Part shown: positions 35,945-44,130 of the stretch, one piece after another
Position numbering within the stretch: the stretch's first letter is position 1
Layout: each line of letters opens with the position of its first letter
Made by a program: the position numbers and the translations under genes
Source: Mucilaginibacter aquatilis
GTDB lineage: Bacteria > Bacteroidota > Bacteroidia > Sphingobacteriales > Sphingobacteriaceae
Direction: 5' to 3'
Assembly: GCF_009755275.1 (NCBI RefSeq)
Contig: NZ_WQLA01000008.1
Location: 62,001-126,000 of the forward strand
Length of the DNA stretch: 64,000 nucleotides
Notes under the pieces: model-generated
What the model saw: the letters and a program-made list of their open reading frames with translations, nothing else
The model's database searches: none
Told to the model about the DNA's origin: nothing

Positions 35945-36312
35945 GTAAATAATCGGTTAAGTAAACATACAGTTTAATTCCTAAAGAATACAAGTGCTGA
36001 ATGCCGGCAAGCGGGCTACTGCTATGGTTAGCAACTTTAAAGTGGAGATTTGATACAAATCGACAAAAGAATGATACAATCTACCTACAGGGTTCAAACC
36101 TTATCTTTAAGATGACGAGCATCCTTATGCTTAATTACGTGTAATAAGTGTTTTCTAAGTTACCATCCTAACAAACGGTGACACAGCACGAATTAAAGTA
36201 TATGCCCATTTATCGCCCCTATTGAGCCAAATGTCACTTAGCAAGGGAATTGCTGTTAGGTTGAAATACGGAAAAGAACACACAACAAAACACACTCCCG
36301 TTCATTATCTCA
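35945..36312. other. 368-nt intergenic region upstream of the sigma gene
   Basis: It lies between the end of the large PUL operon (stop at 36313) and the sigma gene at 35944, both on the - strand. It carries AACCGATTAT next to the sigma start and must hold the sigma promoter. I saw no strong terminator hairpin after 36313, so read-through from the large PUL into the sigma gene cannot be excluded. No gene is seen. Confidence 0.45.
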
Positions 36313-37755
36313 TTAAGGTTTGTTGGAAATCAGCAAACTGTCGGTCCTGAATGAGGATGCAGGGAAACCCTCAACGTTGTACAATTCACCAATTACCCAC
36401 TCGTCAAAAGCATATCGCGCGTTTAGCGGTTCTTTAACTTTGTCGTTCCAAACTTCTATACCTTCATTAGTAATCTTCGCCTTCGCAGGGTGGAAAACGT
36501 TATCAGCGCCAGCTATTCGAAAGTTGGTTAAATCCTTTCCGTAAGAGGTTAAGCCTAACGGTGCGTAATCAAAGTATAATTGGAGGCGCCCGTTCTTGAT
36601 TGCTTTTGACCGGTATACAGGGCCGGAAAAGGGCAGCGTTTTAAAATTATAGGTATTAGCTAGTGCCCAATGTGCTAAACGTTTGCCAACCGTTATCTTA
36701 TCGGGCGGGTGTATAAAGCGTTCTGCTCCAATATCTAAAGTAACAGCCATGCCACTGTTTGGTATCACTTTCATTGCGTTCAGTTGTACCTCGCGTAAGC
36801 GTTGCGGACCTTTATTGGTGCTATCGCGACCATAATGATAAGGTGCTATTTGCACATAATAAAATGGCAGCTTACCCCCGCCCCACTGCTTACGCCAAGT
36901 GGCTACCATTTGCGGGAAAAGGCTTTTATACAGGTTTGGCGCATCTTTATTGGCCTCGCCCTGGTACCAAATAAACCCTTTGATGGCGTAGCTGGTAATG
37001 GGGTGCACCATTCCATTATACAATGCGGTAGGCGGCTGGCGGTCTACCGTTGGTGGCGGAAGCTGCGTCGGCAGTTCGATCTCAGGATGTTGCGTGATAG
37101 ATGCCTTATCCATCCATGTTTCAATCTTAGTACCGCCCCATGAGGAGAAGATTAGCCCTACCGGCACTTTAAGGCGATGCTGCAGCATTAACCCAAACTG
37201 GTAGGCCACGGCACTAAAACTGCCTACGCTTTCAATGTCCGCCTGTTTCCACTCGCCGTTGCAAGTATTTAACGGTGTTAAGGATGGATTTCGCGCTACG
37301 GTAAACAAACGCATCTTTGGATTATCAGCATTTAGTAACAATTCTGCCGAATTTGTAACCGGCTGATTTTTCCATCCCCTTACCGGCATTTCCATATTCG
37401 ATTGACCGGAACAAAACCACACTTCCCCAATCAACACATTAGTAAGGGTAACCTTTTCACCGTCATTAAAGGTGATGTTATATGGCCCTCCGGCAGCGGG
37501 AGTTGTAACGTTAATATGCCAGGTACTATCCTTGTTTATAGCGGCTTTGTACTGCTTATTATTCCACGAAGCAATGATCTGTAAACTTCCGCTTCGGGTA
37601 CTTTTACCCCAAAGCTTAACTGTAGCTTTTTGCTGCAGCACCATGTTGGAACTTACCAGTGCGGGCAATATAACGCGGCCGTAGCTGCACAATGCAGTAA
37701 ACATAAACAGTGATAGCGCAGATAGCCGTTTTATGCAAAATTTGGATAGCTTCAT
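36313..37755 (-). CDS. Sialate O-acetylesterase-like carbohydrate esterase (SASA domain)
   Basis: Secreted esterase that removes O-acetyl groups from sugars, 480 residues. The signal peptide ends near CSYG. An N-terminal beta-sandwich (LVSSNMVLQQKATVKLWGKS, about 33-105) is followed by the SGNH-type domain. The nucleophile is Ser119 in FCSGQSNMEMP. FIWYQGEANKDA and the late DIGAERFIHPPDK supply the remaining active-site blocks with Asp and His. It is the last gene of the ten-gene PUL operon, 13 nt after the GH110 gene. In this context it more likely deacetylates a plant- or microbe-derived polysaccharide than sialic acid. Confidence 0.9.
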   Translation of the reverse strand: MKLSKFCIKRLSALSLFMFTALCSYGRVILPALVSSNMVLQQKATVKLWGKSTRSGSLQIIASWNNKQYKAAINKDSTWHINVTTPAAGGPYNITFNDGEKVTLTNVLIGEVWFCSGQSNMEMPVRGWKNQPVTNSAELLLNADNPKMRLFTVARNPSLTPLNTCNGEWKQADIESVGSFSAVAYQFGLMLQHRLKVPVGLIFSSWGGTKIETWMDKASITQHPEIELPTQLPPPTVDRQPPTALYNGMVHPITSYAIKGFIWYQGEANKDAPNLYKSLFPQMVATWRKQWGGGKLPFYYVQIAPYHYGRDSTNKGPQRLREVQLNAMKVIPNSGMAVTLDIGAERFIHPPDKITVGKRLAHWALANTYNFKTLPFSGPVYRSKAIKNGRLQLYFDYAPLGLTSYGKDLTNFRIAGADNVFHPAKAKITNEGIEVWNDKVKEPLNARYAFDEWVIGELYNVEGFPASSFRTDSLLISNKP

Positions 37756-37768
37756 TTGCTGACGATGA

Positions 37769-39583
37769 TTACCGTGTGGCGTTCAGGTTAAGCTTAAATA
37801 AGCCGTCGGGTATTTTAACGTCCGAATTTTCCATGTGGCTTATCGCTACGTCATGGGTTGTATATTTATCGTCGAGCTTGTTGCGGGTTATTTCTACCTC
37901 ACGGCAGCCATCCAAAAGGAAAGCAGATTTTTGCCAGGTGTAAGGCGCATATTTATCGGTTTTAATTATACGATTGTTATCAAAATACAGACCCCTTACA
38001 GATACCGCCCTTACTAACGGGGCATCAAAAACCTTGAACTGATTGTTGGTAATGCGTATGTTTTTATGATAGGGTTCGGTACTTGAGTTTTGCGGTTGGT
38101 GTGATGGTGTAATAGTGATCACAGCCTCGCCCCATTCGCCACGGTTGCCATTTTTATTGCCGGAGGTAAGACAGTTTTCAAACACGTTGTTTTTTATCTG
38201 GAGGTTAGTGGTGGCGCCTGCCTCAAACCAAAAGTTAAGGTCACCCTCTATTAAAATAGCCGTGCCGGCGGTACGGAAATAGTTATCCTCTATCACTACG
38301 CGTTTAGGCGTTGTTACCAGCAAACCACGCGCGCGGTTGCGCTTCAATATTTTACAACGGCGAAGTTCCAAGCCTGCAGTCCAGGTTTTATTCTCGGCAA
38401 AGTCGCCGGCGTTGATATTGGCGGGTACGGGACTGGTAAAAGTTAATGCATAATTGTCCTTATTTTTTTTAACTGAGCTTACCACACGTATTTCCCCTCT
38501 TTGAGCCGTGGTTTTATTGATGAACCACACACTGTCGCCCACGGTGGTTAACCGGGCATCCTTAAACTCCACTGTATTAGGACCAGCTATTTTAGTGATA
38601 GCCATATTGCGTCCATGAATATTAATAAAGTCGTCGCCCTGCCCTGTGTGAGCACAATTTTCAACTTTGATGACACCTTTGCAGTTTACGAAATTAGTGG
38701 CATCGGCAGTACAGCTAAATACCCGGCCTTTTTGATCGTTTACACATATAGAGGCGTTTCTCATGGTGATGTTTTCGGTCCGTTCGCCTCTTAACCCAAA
38801 ACCTAACGTATGGTAAATTTTCAAATCCTGCAGCAGTACATCCTTACTGTTTTGGATATGAATGCCAACATTACCATACCTTATATGAAATAATGCTACA
38901 TAAGTCCCTATCTCGGGTTTTATACTGGGCTTACCATGAAACCTTACCACGCCGCCCGCAAGCTGCTCAGCTTTACTCTGAAAAATATTACCCAAAGGTG
39001 CATCCCAGGTATTGTATACTATCTCTTTATTTAACTTATCATAAAGCGTTCCGTACATTTTTAACACCGGCAGCTTCCAGCCCTCGCCGGTAAACTGTAT
39101 AGTGTCTTTTTCTATTTGATATGGGTAAGCTTCGCGGTCAATTTTCACGTCGAGGTACGTATCGGTAACACCAACTACCTGGCATTGCGACGTAAAGGGG
39201 CGATCCCAATCAACCGTAAAGTTTCGCAGCGCAATATTGGTGCTGGAGTCGACATTGGCAATCTGCATCTTTCCGTGAAAGATAAACTCTGAGTCGCCGC
39301 CATCTATGGTTACGCCATTTTGCTTATAAACGCTCATGCCCACCGTATTTGAACTGCCCTCGCGCGGGAAAAAATCATACCTGCCTTTAGGAAATTGTAT
39401 GGTGATATTCTTCTTGCCTTTGCAGTAACCAAGAGCCCTGTTTATGGCAGGAATTACATCTGAGTAACTATTAGGGCTGCCGCCAAAAGAGGTTATGTTG
39501 ATTGTTTCCTGCGAGTAAGCTTCGCAAAACAGGCATAACAATAACAACACTACACATGATTTCTTGAATATTTTATGTGCCAT
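37769..39583 (-). CDS. GH110-like alpha-1,3-galactosidase (parallel beta-helix)
   Basis: Exo-acting enzyme expected to remove terminal alpha-1,3-galactose, 604 residues, matching the length of Bacteroides GH110 proteins. The signal peptide ends near CEAYSQE. A right-handed parallel beta-helix starts ETINITSFGGSPNSYSD. GH110-like blocks are ALRNFTVDWDRPFTSQ (about 120-135), the KGRVFSCTADATNFVNCKG region (about 285-305) and HTGQGDDFINIHGR (about 312-325), which should hold the catalytic acids. It lies 13 nt upstream of the SASA esterase and 86 nt downstream of the alpha/beta-hydrolase. Assigned from recalled family motifs; another beta-helix glycosidase is possible. Confidence 0.75.
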   Translation of the reverse strand: MAHKIFKKSCVVLLLLCLFCEAYSQETINITSFGGSPNSYSDVIPAINRALGYCKGKKNITIQFPKGRYDFFPREGSSNTVGMSVYKQNGVTIDGGDSEFIFHGKMQIANVDSSTNIALRNFTVDWDRPFTSQCQVVGVTDTYLDVKIDREAYPYQIEKDTIQFTGEGWKLPVLKMYGTLYDKLNKEIVYNTWDAPLGNIFQSKAEQLAGGVVRFHGKPSIKPEIGTYVALFHIRYGNVGIHIQNSKDVLLQDLKIYHTLGFGLRGERTENITMRNASICVNDQKGRVFSCTADATNFVNCKGVIKVENCAHTGQGDDFINIHGRNMAITKIAGPNTVEFKDARLTTVGDSVWFINKTTAQRGEIRVVSSVKKNKDNYALTFTSPVPANINAGDFAENKTWTAGLELRRCKILKRNRARGLLVTTPKRVVIEDNYFRTAGTAILIEGDLNFWFEAGATTNLQIKNNVFENCLTSGNKNGNRGEWGEAVITITPSHQPQNSSTEPYHKNIRITNNQFKVFDAPLVRAVSVRGLYFDNNRIIKTDKYAPYTWQKSAFLLDGCREVEITRNKLDDKYTTHDVAISHMENSDVKIPDGLFKLNLNATR

Positions 39584-39669
39584 AATATCAGGTTTAATTA
39601 ATTGGATAAGGTTTAGGCCGGTGTGTTTATACGGGTGTATTAATTGGTTAATGGGCGCACTATGAATGA

Positions 39670-41886
39670 TTAATCTTTAATCCATTTTTCAAATGAGCTA
39701 TAACTATTGATATTCAAGCCCGACTCAATAATTAAATTATCGATGGTGTTACGAACCGAAAATGCTTTCCTGGTAACACTATACTCTTTTTCAATTTTCT
39801 TCGCGTTTGCTGGTTTACTATCAGCTCCGCAAGTATTAACTATCAGCAACTTTTTAGGCGCCAAGCTTGCGGCAAGGTCAGGCAAATCATATTGCCCTAT
39901 CGAACCGGCCACCGTACTGTGCAGAAACGATGGTTTGTAATTTTCATCTTCTACAATTGACAGGTAAGAGGTGTATGGCTCAATCATGGCAACACGGTCT
40001 ATATCATCACTAAAAGCAGCTGCGTGTAGCAACGCTGGTGATAAAGAACTAATAGCTAATCCAAACACCTTTTTAGCCCCAATTTGCGCTTTCAATAAGC
40101 GCGACAGCGTTACAATATCGCCAGCATGCAAACCTGTGATACTCCGGCCAATGAGCATGGCAGAGAACCAATTGTTATAAGAAACGCTGTCGATATAGGA
40201 ATCGCCTTGAAACACGCCAGGCCCTAACTCCCCGTTGCCAAGCATGTCTGGCACCATTACGGTAATTCCTCGTTTTACAAACCATTCCACTTCGCCCGAT
40301 TTTGCTCCGTATGCCGCTTTGCCTTTAGGGTCAAGATAGAGAAGTGCCCGGTCGCCAGGTGTATCTGGCCTAAATAACAGGTATGGTATATCATAGTCAC
40401 CCTCCCCTTTCACCATAAATTTTTCAATCACGTATCCGTCGCGCTGTATCCGCCCGGTGAAAACGGGTTTAGAAATCTTAACCGGTTCGCGAAAGCCTGA
40501 AATATTTTTAGCTACAGGCAGAAGGCTTTTTAAATAGTCGGGTGAGTTTTTACGCTGATCGTTCAACACTTTCATTTTGACCGAAGCATCCTTACGATTC
40601 AAACTAAACACAGTTTCTGCCTTGTAAGAGGTAGCCACCTGCCCGGTTTTGGTAACCTGAAGCTGTTTTGGTGATAGGTATGCAATCTCTTCTTCGGTTA
40701 ACGAGCCCGGGTTATTTAAGGTTTTCTGAAAAAAAGCATACATCGCTTCGCGGTTCTTTTTTGTCGATTCGTGTCCGCTGTCGTCAGTAACCATTGCAAA
40801 CTGATCAGGCTTACCATACAACTTATACAAAGGGGCAACTTCTTCTACCGTTTCCATGGTACCCTGTATAGGGAACATATCTCTGCTGGTGGCTATTACC
40901 AATGTGGGCTTAGGAGAGCGCACCGCCAATAAATCGGCCATATCAATACCGCTACTAATGCCGTGCATGAAGTTCTGCTCAGCATCCTGCGGACCTAATG
41001 ACTGGTACAGCCAATTAAAACTTGTAACATAATCTTCGGGTGCTGCGGCCTTTATCCTGTCATCAAAAGCAGCAATGAATGCGCTTTGCGTCCCCCCGCC
41101 CGACCGGCCGGTAATGCCAATACGGTTAGGGTCAACCTCTTTGCGGGTAAGCAAGTAATCAACCGCCCTGATACCATCCCAAATAAAATAGTTGGCCAGC
41201 GTATTACCGGTTATAAATAGTTGTGCGCCGGGGTATGAATGCTCGTTCGATGGCGATACAAGGCGGGAACGCTGAGTAGCCGAATCCAAATACCCCAACC
41301 TTTCGCCTTGACCCAATGGATCATAAGCAAGTACAACAAATCCCTTTTTTACCAAATTAAGAATAGCGGTTTGATATCCCGCCGAGCGGTAGCTTTCCCA
41401 AATGTGTCCGCTGCAATAAACTATTGCTGGTAAGGGTTCATTTTCCTTACCCTTAACAGGTATAAAAATAGATGCTGTAACATAAAACCCCGGCCGCGAT
41501 TGGTATACCACATTTTCTACTTTGTAACCGGGTCTTGCAATGGTTGATGTTATAATAGGTTTAAGCGGCTGTTTTTGAGGGAAAGCGCCAACAGCCTTCC
41601 CTAATTTGTTACGCATCCGCTCCTGTCTGGCTTGCCAATCTTTTAAAGCAGAAAGCTTGCTGATCTGCGTCGACCGGTCATTCAAATAGCCGTATGCCTG
41701 CCTGGCAAAGTAATGATACATGGCATTAGCAGCATCGGTATGGGCCATAAACTTACGTGTGCTGCCAATGCCATCAAACTCAGGCTGTGCATGGCAAAGC
41801 AGACTTGTGATATGTAATAAGATAATGACAAGGATGCTTCTACGTAAACGTAGTTTCACTTTTTGCATTTTGCCTGATATTGCCAT
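39670..41886 (-). CDS. Secreted acetyl-xylan-esterase-like protein with two alpha/beta-hydrolase domains
   Basis: A 738-residue protein with a signal segment (LRRSILVIILLHITSLLCHA). The first alpha/beta-hydrolase domain is complete: nucleophile Ser262 in the elbow ITGRSGGGTQS, a probable acid in IATSRDMFP, and His372 in DDSGHES. A second domain after about residue 490 has the same layout (RALLYLDPKGKAAYG, RGITVMVPDMLGNGELG, VFGLAISSLSPALL), but its elbow is GLAISS, not GxSxG, so it is probably inactive or structural. Its place between GH28 and GH110 genes suggests it removes acetyl or methyl esters from the same glycan. It starts 6 nt after the GH28 stop. Confidence 0.82.
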   Translation of the reverse strand: MAISGKMQKVKLRLRRSILVIILLHITSLLCHAQPEFDGIGSTRKFMAHTDAANAMYHYFARQAYGYLNDRSTQISKLSALKDWQARQERMRNKLGKAVGAFPQKQPLKPIITSTIARPGYKVENVVYQSRPGFYVTASIFIPVKGKENEPLPAIVYCSGHIWESYRSAGYQTAILNLVKKGFVVLAYDPLGQGERLGYLDSATQRSRLVSPSNEHSYPGAQLFITGNTLANYFIWDGIRAVDYLLTRKEVDPNRIGITGRSGGGTQSAFIAAFDDRIKAAAPEDYVTSFNWLYQSLGPQDAEQNFMHGISSGIDMADLLAVRSPKPTLVIATSRDMFPIQGTMETVEEVAPLYKLYGKPDQFAMVTDDSGHESTKKNREAMYAFFQKTLNNPGSLTEEEIAYLSPKQLQVTKTGQVATSYKAETVFSLNRKDASVKMKVLNDQRKNSPDYLKSLLPVAKNISGFREPVKISKPVFTGRIQRDGYVIEKFMVKGEGDYDIPYLLFRPDTPGDRALLYLDPKGKAAYGAKSGEVEWFVKRGITVMVPDMLGNGELGPGVFQGDSYIDSVSYNNWFSAMLIGRSITGLHAGDIVTLSRLLKAQIGAKKVFGLAISSLSPALLHAAAFSDDIDRVAMIEPYTSYLSIVEDENYKPSFLHSTVAGSIGQYDLPDLAASLAPKKLLIVNTCGADSKPANAKKIEKEYSVTRKAFSVRNTIDNLIIESGLNINSYSSFEKWIKD

Positions 41887-41892
41887 TTTAAG

Positions 41893-43287
41893 CTACTGGT
41901 TTACCGATGTGTTAACTGCATTTGCTTTGTACACCGCTTTATCAATAATGTATTCGCCGTCCACTTTTACGTTTGTGGCTTTAAGTTGCTTTACATCATC
42001 AAGGTATAACGCAGGGCGGGCGTCAGGAGCGGCTAATCTCACCTGAAAGTTATCAATATTGATGTTGCTGGCATGTCGCACATATAAACCCGACGCAGGT
42101 ATGGTCCAGCCAAAAATGCGGTTCTCGGGATAGTCCTTTTCATTTTCAGGCACCTTGCGTTCGGCATCTTCACGGGTGCCGCCGCCTTGGCTGTTTATCA
42201 AAATATCCCGCAGCGTTACATTTTCAATATTGAACCCCGGCACACCGGCAATCATGCTCGACATGCGGCTATGGCTCGTGGCTGTGATGTTTGATATGAT
42301 CACGTTCTTAAAGCTCCCGGTAGGGTTTTTACGACTACCCAAGCGCATAAATATGGGTGTTTGCACTCCCGTCATGGTGATATTGGTGATGCTTACCTGA
42401 TCAAGTACGCCTCCGTCTACAATTTCCAAAGCAATGCCCGATATACCGCTGATAGGTATACCTATATAATGGTCGGGCTTATCAGCCCACTTATGAAACG
42501 GCGACTCGGTAGCCCGGCGCAACGAGCAGTTACTGATAGAAATGTTTTTAAAACCGCCAATTGAGCCGGTACCCATTTTAATAAGGTTACAGTTTGAAGC
42601 CGCTATACAATTGGTAATGGTAATATTCTCGGTAACACGTTTGGTTGAGTCCTCGCTTTTAAGGCAAATTGCATCATCGCCCGAGTCAATATGGCAACCT
42701 GTAATGATGATGTCTTTACCGTCTATATCGATGCCATCATTATTTAAGTTGGCATGCGAGTAAATAGACACACCCCTAACGATCACATGCTCGCTGCCAA
42801 ACAGGCGAAGCGTCCATGATGCTGATTGTAAAAGATGGACATCCTCAACCAATACGTTTTTACAGTTTTTGAAAAATATAATGTACGGACGATTGGGAGC
42901 TTCTTCGCCAATGGTAAATTTGCCGCCGTTGCCAAAAAGCGTGCCGCTACCGGTAACCGAAACGTTTTGCACTTCGTTACCCATTACCAGGCTGGTATAC
43001 TTGGCGCCGTTAGCAATAGCGCTGATTTTTGCCCCGGCTTCCAGGTGCAGGTTTATGTTTGATTTCAGGGATATCATCCTCGAGGCAAATTCTCCGCCCG
43101 GTACAACCACCTTGCCGCCGCCTTTGGCACTGCACTCATCAATTGCTTTTTGTATAGCGGCGGTGTTGTCAGTCTTAGCATCGGCCTTGGCACCAAAATC
43201 GGTAATGAGGTAATCTTTGGCCGAAGCGTTATAAGCCGAAGCAAACAGAGCCAGTATAATTAGTATGTGTTTTATATTTTTATTCAT
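41893..43287 (-). CDS. GH28-family polygalacturonase-like enzyme lacking the GHG histidine
   Basis: Secreted right-handed beta-helix of the pectinase family, 464 residues. The signal peptide ends near YNASAK. DFGAKADAKTDNTAAIQKAI opens the fold. The catalytic aspartates are present: Asp184 in NLNNDGIDID, and Asp204/Asp205 in DSGDDAICLK. At the place of the usual GHG motif it reads SNCNLIKMGTGS, with no histidine; some rhamnogalacturonan-acting and exo-acting members also differ there. MRLGSRKN is a possible equivalent of the RIK block. It sits next to the CE12 esterase (28 nt), consistent with cleavage of a galacturonate-containing glycan. The exact linkage is unknown. Confidence 0.88.
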   Translation of the reverse strand: MNKNIKHILIILALFASAYNASAKDYLITDFGAKADAKTDNTAAIQKAIDECSAKGGGKVVVPGGEFASRMISLKSNINLHLEAGAKISAIANGAKYTSLVMGNEVQNVSVTGSGTLFGNGGKFTIGEEAPNRPYIIFFKNCKNVLVEDVHLLQSASWTLRLFGSEHVIVRGVSIYSHANLNNDGIDIDGKDIIITGCHIDSGDDAICLKSEDSTKRVTENITITNCIAASNCNLIKMGTGSIGGFKNISISNCSLRRATESPFHKWADKPDHYIGIPISGISGIALEIVDGGVLDQVSITNITMTGVQTPIFMRLGSRKNPTGSFKNVIISNITATSHSRMSSMIAGVPGFNIENVTLRDILINSQGGGTREDAERKVPENEKDYPENRIFGWTIPASGLYVRHASNINIDNFQVRLAAPDARPALYLDDVKQLKATNVKVDGEYIIDKAVYKANAVNTSVNQ

Positions 43288-43315
43288 GACTAATGTATAT
43301 ATTGGATGCAGATAG

Positions 43316-44098
43316 TTATTGCGTTAAATAATCTTTGATTTTAAGGTTACTGGCTTTGATATAATTAACTACAGTAAGTGCGCCTACCTGCGCTCCTTCG
43401 GTAGTTGGATGTACGTGGTCATTGATAAAATATTTAGCTGTGGCTTCCTGTCCCTGCTTCTCGTACCTGTCTCCTATAATATTGTTCAAATCCAGAAACA
43501 AAGCCTTTTTCTTTTCGGCTACTTCCTTACCCCATTTGCCATAGCTTTCGTTTACCCGGTCTATTTTGCCATCTTTCCATTTGTCTTTAGGTACGGGCGA
43601 ACAAATGACCACTGTAGCACCTTTGGCCTTTGCTTCGTCAACCATGCGCGATAAATACCAGCCATAAGTATGCACCACCTCTTTGCTTTTGGTGAAATGA
43701 TTTTGAATAACTGTTGAGTCGTTGCCGATACCCCTCATGCTGCCTCTTGAACGCAGGGTGTCATTTACGGGACTATCGTCATTATGGCCAAATTGTATAA
43801 AAACTACATCGCCGCGTTTTAATTGCGTAGCCACAGGCTTCCACATGCCATTTTTAACCTGCGATGGGTCATGAAATACACCTGTGTAAAATGTACGGCT
43901 GCTGGTACCCGATACTGCCCTGTTTTGAATGCTCACCTTACTGGTGTCAAAATAACGGTACATAAGCTTTCCCCAGCCGCCTGCAACGGTCGAGTCGCCT
44001 ACCAGGTATATGGTAGGTTTATCGGGCTTAACAAAAGAGATGAGTATGAAGCACATGCCGGTAGTTAACAGGCATAGTAATAAATTAATTCTTTTCAT
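43316..44098 (-). CDS. Rhamnogalacturonan acetylesterase-like SGNH hydrolase (CE12 type)
   Basis: Secreted esterase of 260 residues expected to remove acetyl groups from pectic backbones. The N-terminal segment LLLCLLTTGMCFILISFV is the signal or anchor. The SGNH blocks are in normal order: YLVGDSTVAGGWG with nucleophile Ser36, RAVSGTSSRTF with the block-II glycine, IQFGHNDDSP with the block-III Asn, and INDHVHPTTEG with Asp227/His230. The GDST and DHVHPT forms match rhamnogalacturonan acetylesterases of the RhgT/YesY kind. It lies between GH97 (32 nt) and GH28 (28 nt) genes in the PUL operon. Confidence 0.9.
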   Translation of the reverse strand: MKRINLLLCLLTTGMCFILISFVKPDKPTIYLVGDSTVAGGWGKLMYRYFDTSKVSIQNRAVSGTSSRTFYTGVFHDPSQVKNGMWKPVATQLKRGDVVFIQFGHNDDSPVNDTLRSRGSMRGIGNDSTVIQNHFTKSKEVVHTYGWYLSRMVDEAKAKGATVVICSPVPKDKWKDGKIDRVNESYGKWGKEVAEKKKALFLDLNNIIGDRYEKQGQEATAKYFINDHVHPTTEGAQVGALTVVNYIKASNLKIKDYLTQ

Positions 44099-44130
44099 TT
44101 TATAGGTTGTTAATTGATTGACGGAGTTTA

